Shown one piece after another: positions 15,118-15,572 of a stretch of 15,572 nt of DNA. This DNA comes from an uncultured Helcococcus sp. (GTDB lineage Bacteria; Bacillota; Clostridia; Tissierellales; Peptoniphilaceae). The stretch's first letter is position 1. Each line of letters begins with the position of its first letter. The notes beneath the pieces were generated by a model. That model saw only the letters and a program-made list of their open reading frames with translations. It was not told where the DNA came from and made no database searches. Both the position numbers and the translations under genes were made by a program. Location: assembly GCA_937926545.1 (NCBI GenBank), contig CALAZW010000068.1, positions 1-15,572 on the forward strand. The letters are read 5' to 3'.

Positions 15118-15572
15118 ATGAACAAGACATTTAAATACTTAAAAGAGTATAAAAAACACGCTATTATAAGTTCTCTTATTATGATAGTAGTAGTGTTTTT
15201 AGAAATTTTAATTCCAACTATCATGAAAAATATTGTCGATATTGGAATTGAAAACAACAGTGTTAATTATGTTGTCAAATACGGTCTACTTATGATATTT
15301 TTATCCATCCTGGCCATGGGCTTAAATATTATAGTTACCACCCTATCAGCCATAGCTGGTAATGGTTTGGCAGCTAATCTGAGAGAGGAATCCTACAAGA
15401 AGATTCAAAAGTTTTCCTTTGCAAATATTGATGACTTTTCAGTACCATCATTGATAACTAGACTTACCAATGATGCTGAAATGGTGGGAATGGTGGTTAC
15501 AATGGGAACAAGTATTGCAACCAAGGCCCCTATGCTTATGATATTTGCTCTTATTATGTCCTTTAGACTAAA
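15118..15572 (+). CDS. ABC exporter, N-terminal transmembrane part (3' end outside window)
   Basis: 151 codons are visible from ATG 15118, preceded by GAGGTGA; stops lie just upstream in the same frame. Hydrophobic segments at about 14-37 and 54-80 are the first two helices of a type I ABC exporter membrane domain. The cytoplasmic loop block FANIDDFSVPSLITRLTND (101-119) is characteristic of the family, notably of the first partner in heterodimeric multidrug-type pairs (inference). The ATPase domain would lie downstream. It is separate from the exporter at the window's other end. The 15035-15117 leader holds only a short GGCC inverted repeat and a weak TATATA at 15093-15098. Confidence 0.9.
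   Translation, partial: MNKTFKYLKEYKKHAIISSLIMIVVVFLEILIPTIMKNIVDIGIENNSVNYVVKYGLLMIFLSILAMGLNIIVTTLSAIAGNGLAANLREESYKKIQKFSFANIDDFSVPSLITRLTNDAEMVGMVVTMGTSIATKAPMLMIFALIMSFRL

Noticed and set aside
15042..15257. Minus-strand 71-codon hydrophobic frame
   Set aside because: It is the complement of the second ABC exporter's membrane helices, which explains its hydrophobicity.

Overview
The window is AT-rich DNA with strong GGAGG-type ribosome binding sites, TATAAT-type -10 boxes, an AddAB rather than RecBCD system and a tmRNA of ordinary layout. This fits a low-GC Firmicute. The gene set would suit an anaerobic coccus of the Tissierellia/Peptoniphilaceae type, but I infer that from general resemblance and the genus is not proven. 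No rRNA, tRNA, CRISPR array or insertion sequence was seen.

Layout. Positions 1-1561 (-) hold a homodimer-type ABC exporter half-transporter whose last part lies outside the window. Divergent from it, 1661-2395 (+) encodes a FabG-like short-chain dehydrogenase that resembles EF-P 5-aminopentanone reductases. Its stop overlaps, tail to tail, the end of a three-gene (-) operon at 10303-2386: ROK glucokinase, then addB, then addA (double-strand break repair). On the other side of that operon, 10490-11707 (+) carries queT (queuosine precursor uptake) and yaaA. They lie behind a compact preQ1-I-like riboswitch with overlapping antiterminator and terminator hairpins, and a bidirectional terminator ends the unit. 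Next, on (-), is a Mur ligase (murE, 13238-11745) that is intact in length but interrupted by one in-frame TAG codon.

The most unusual part is 13284-14544 (-). The first gene is a barnase-family guanyl-preferring ribonuclease with every catalytic residue in place and a lipoprotein signal. The second overlaps it by 8 bp and encodes a barstar inhibitor domain fused in one reading frame to a complete gamma-carbonic-anhydrase-like left-handed beta-helix protein. The junction contains a 7-T tract and a strong Shine-Dalgarno followed by ATG, exactly where a stand-alone carbonic anhydrase would start. The region can therefore be read as a new fusion, a slippage-dependent switch, or two genes joined by a homopolymer sequencing error.

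The window ends with a complete ssrA (tmRNA, 14616-14962) under a near-consensus promoter back to back with that of the barnase operon. Tandem terminators follow, and then the first 151 codons of a second ABC exporter. Apart from the toxin/immunity pair, the genes are housekeeping: transport, DNA repair, sugar phosphorylation, tRNA modification, cell-wall synthesis and ribosome rescue.
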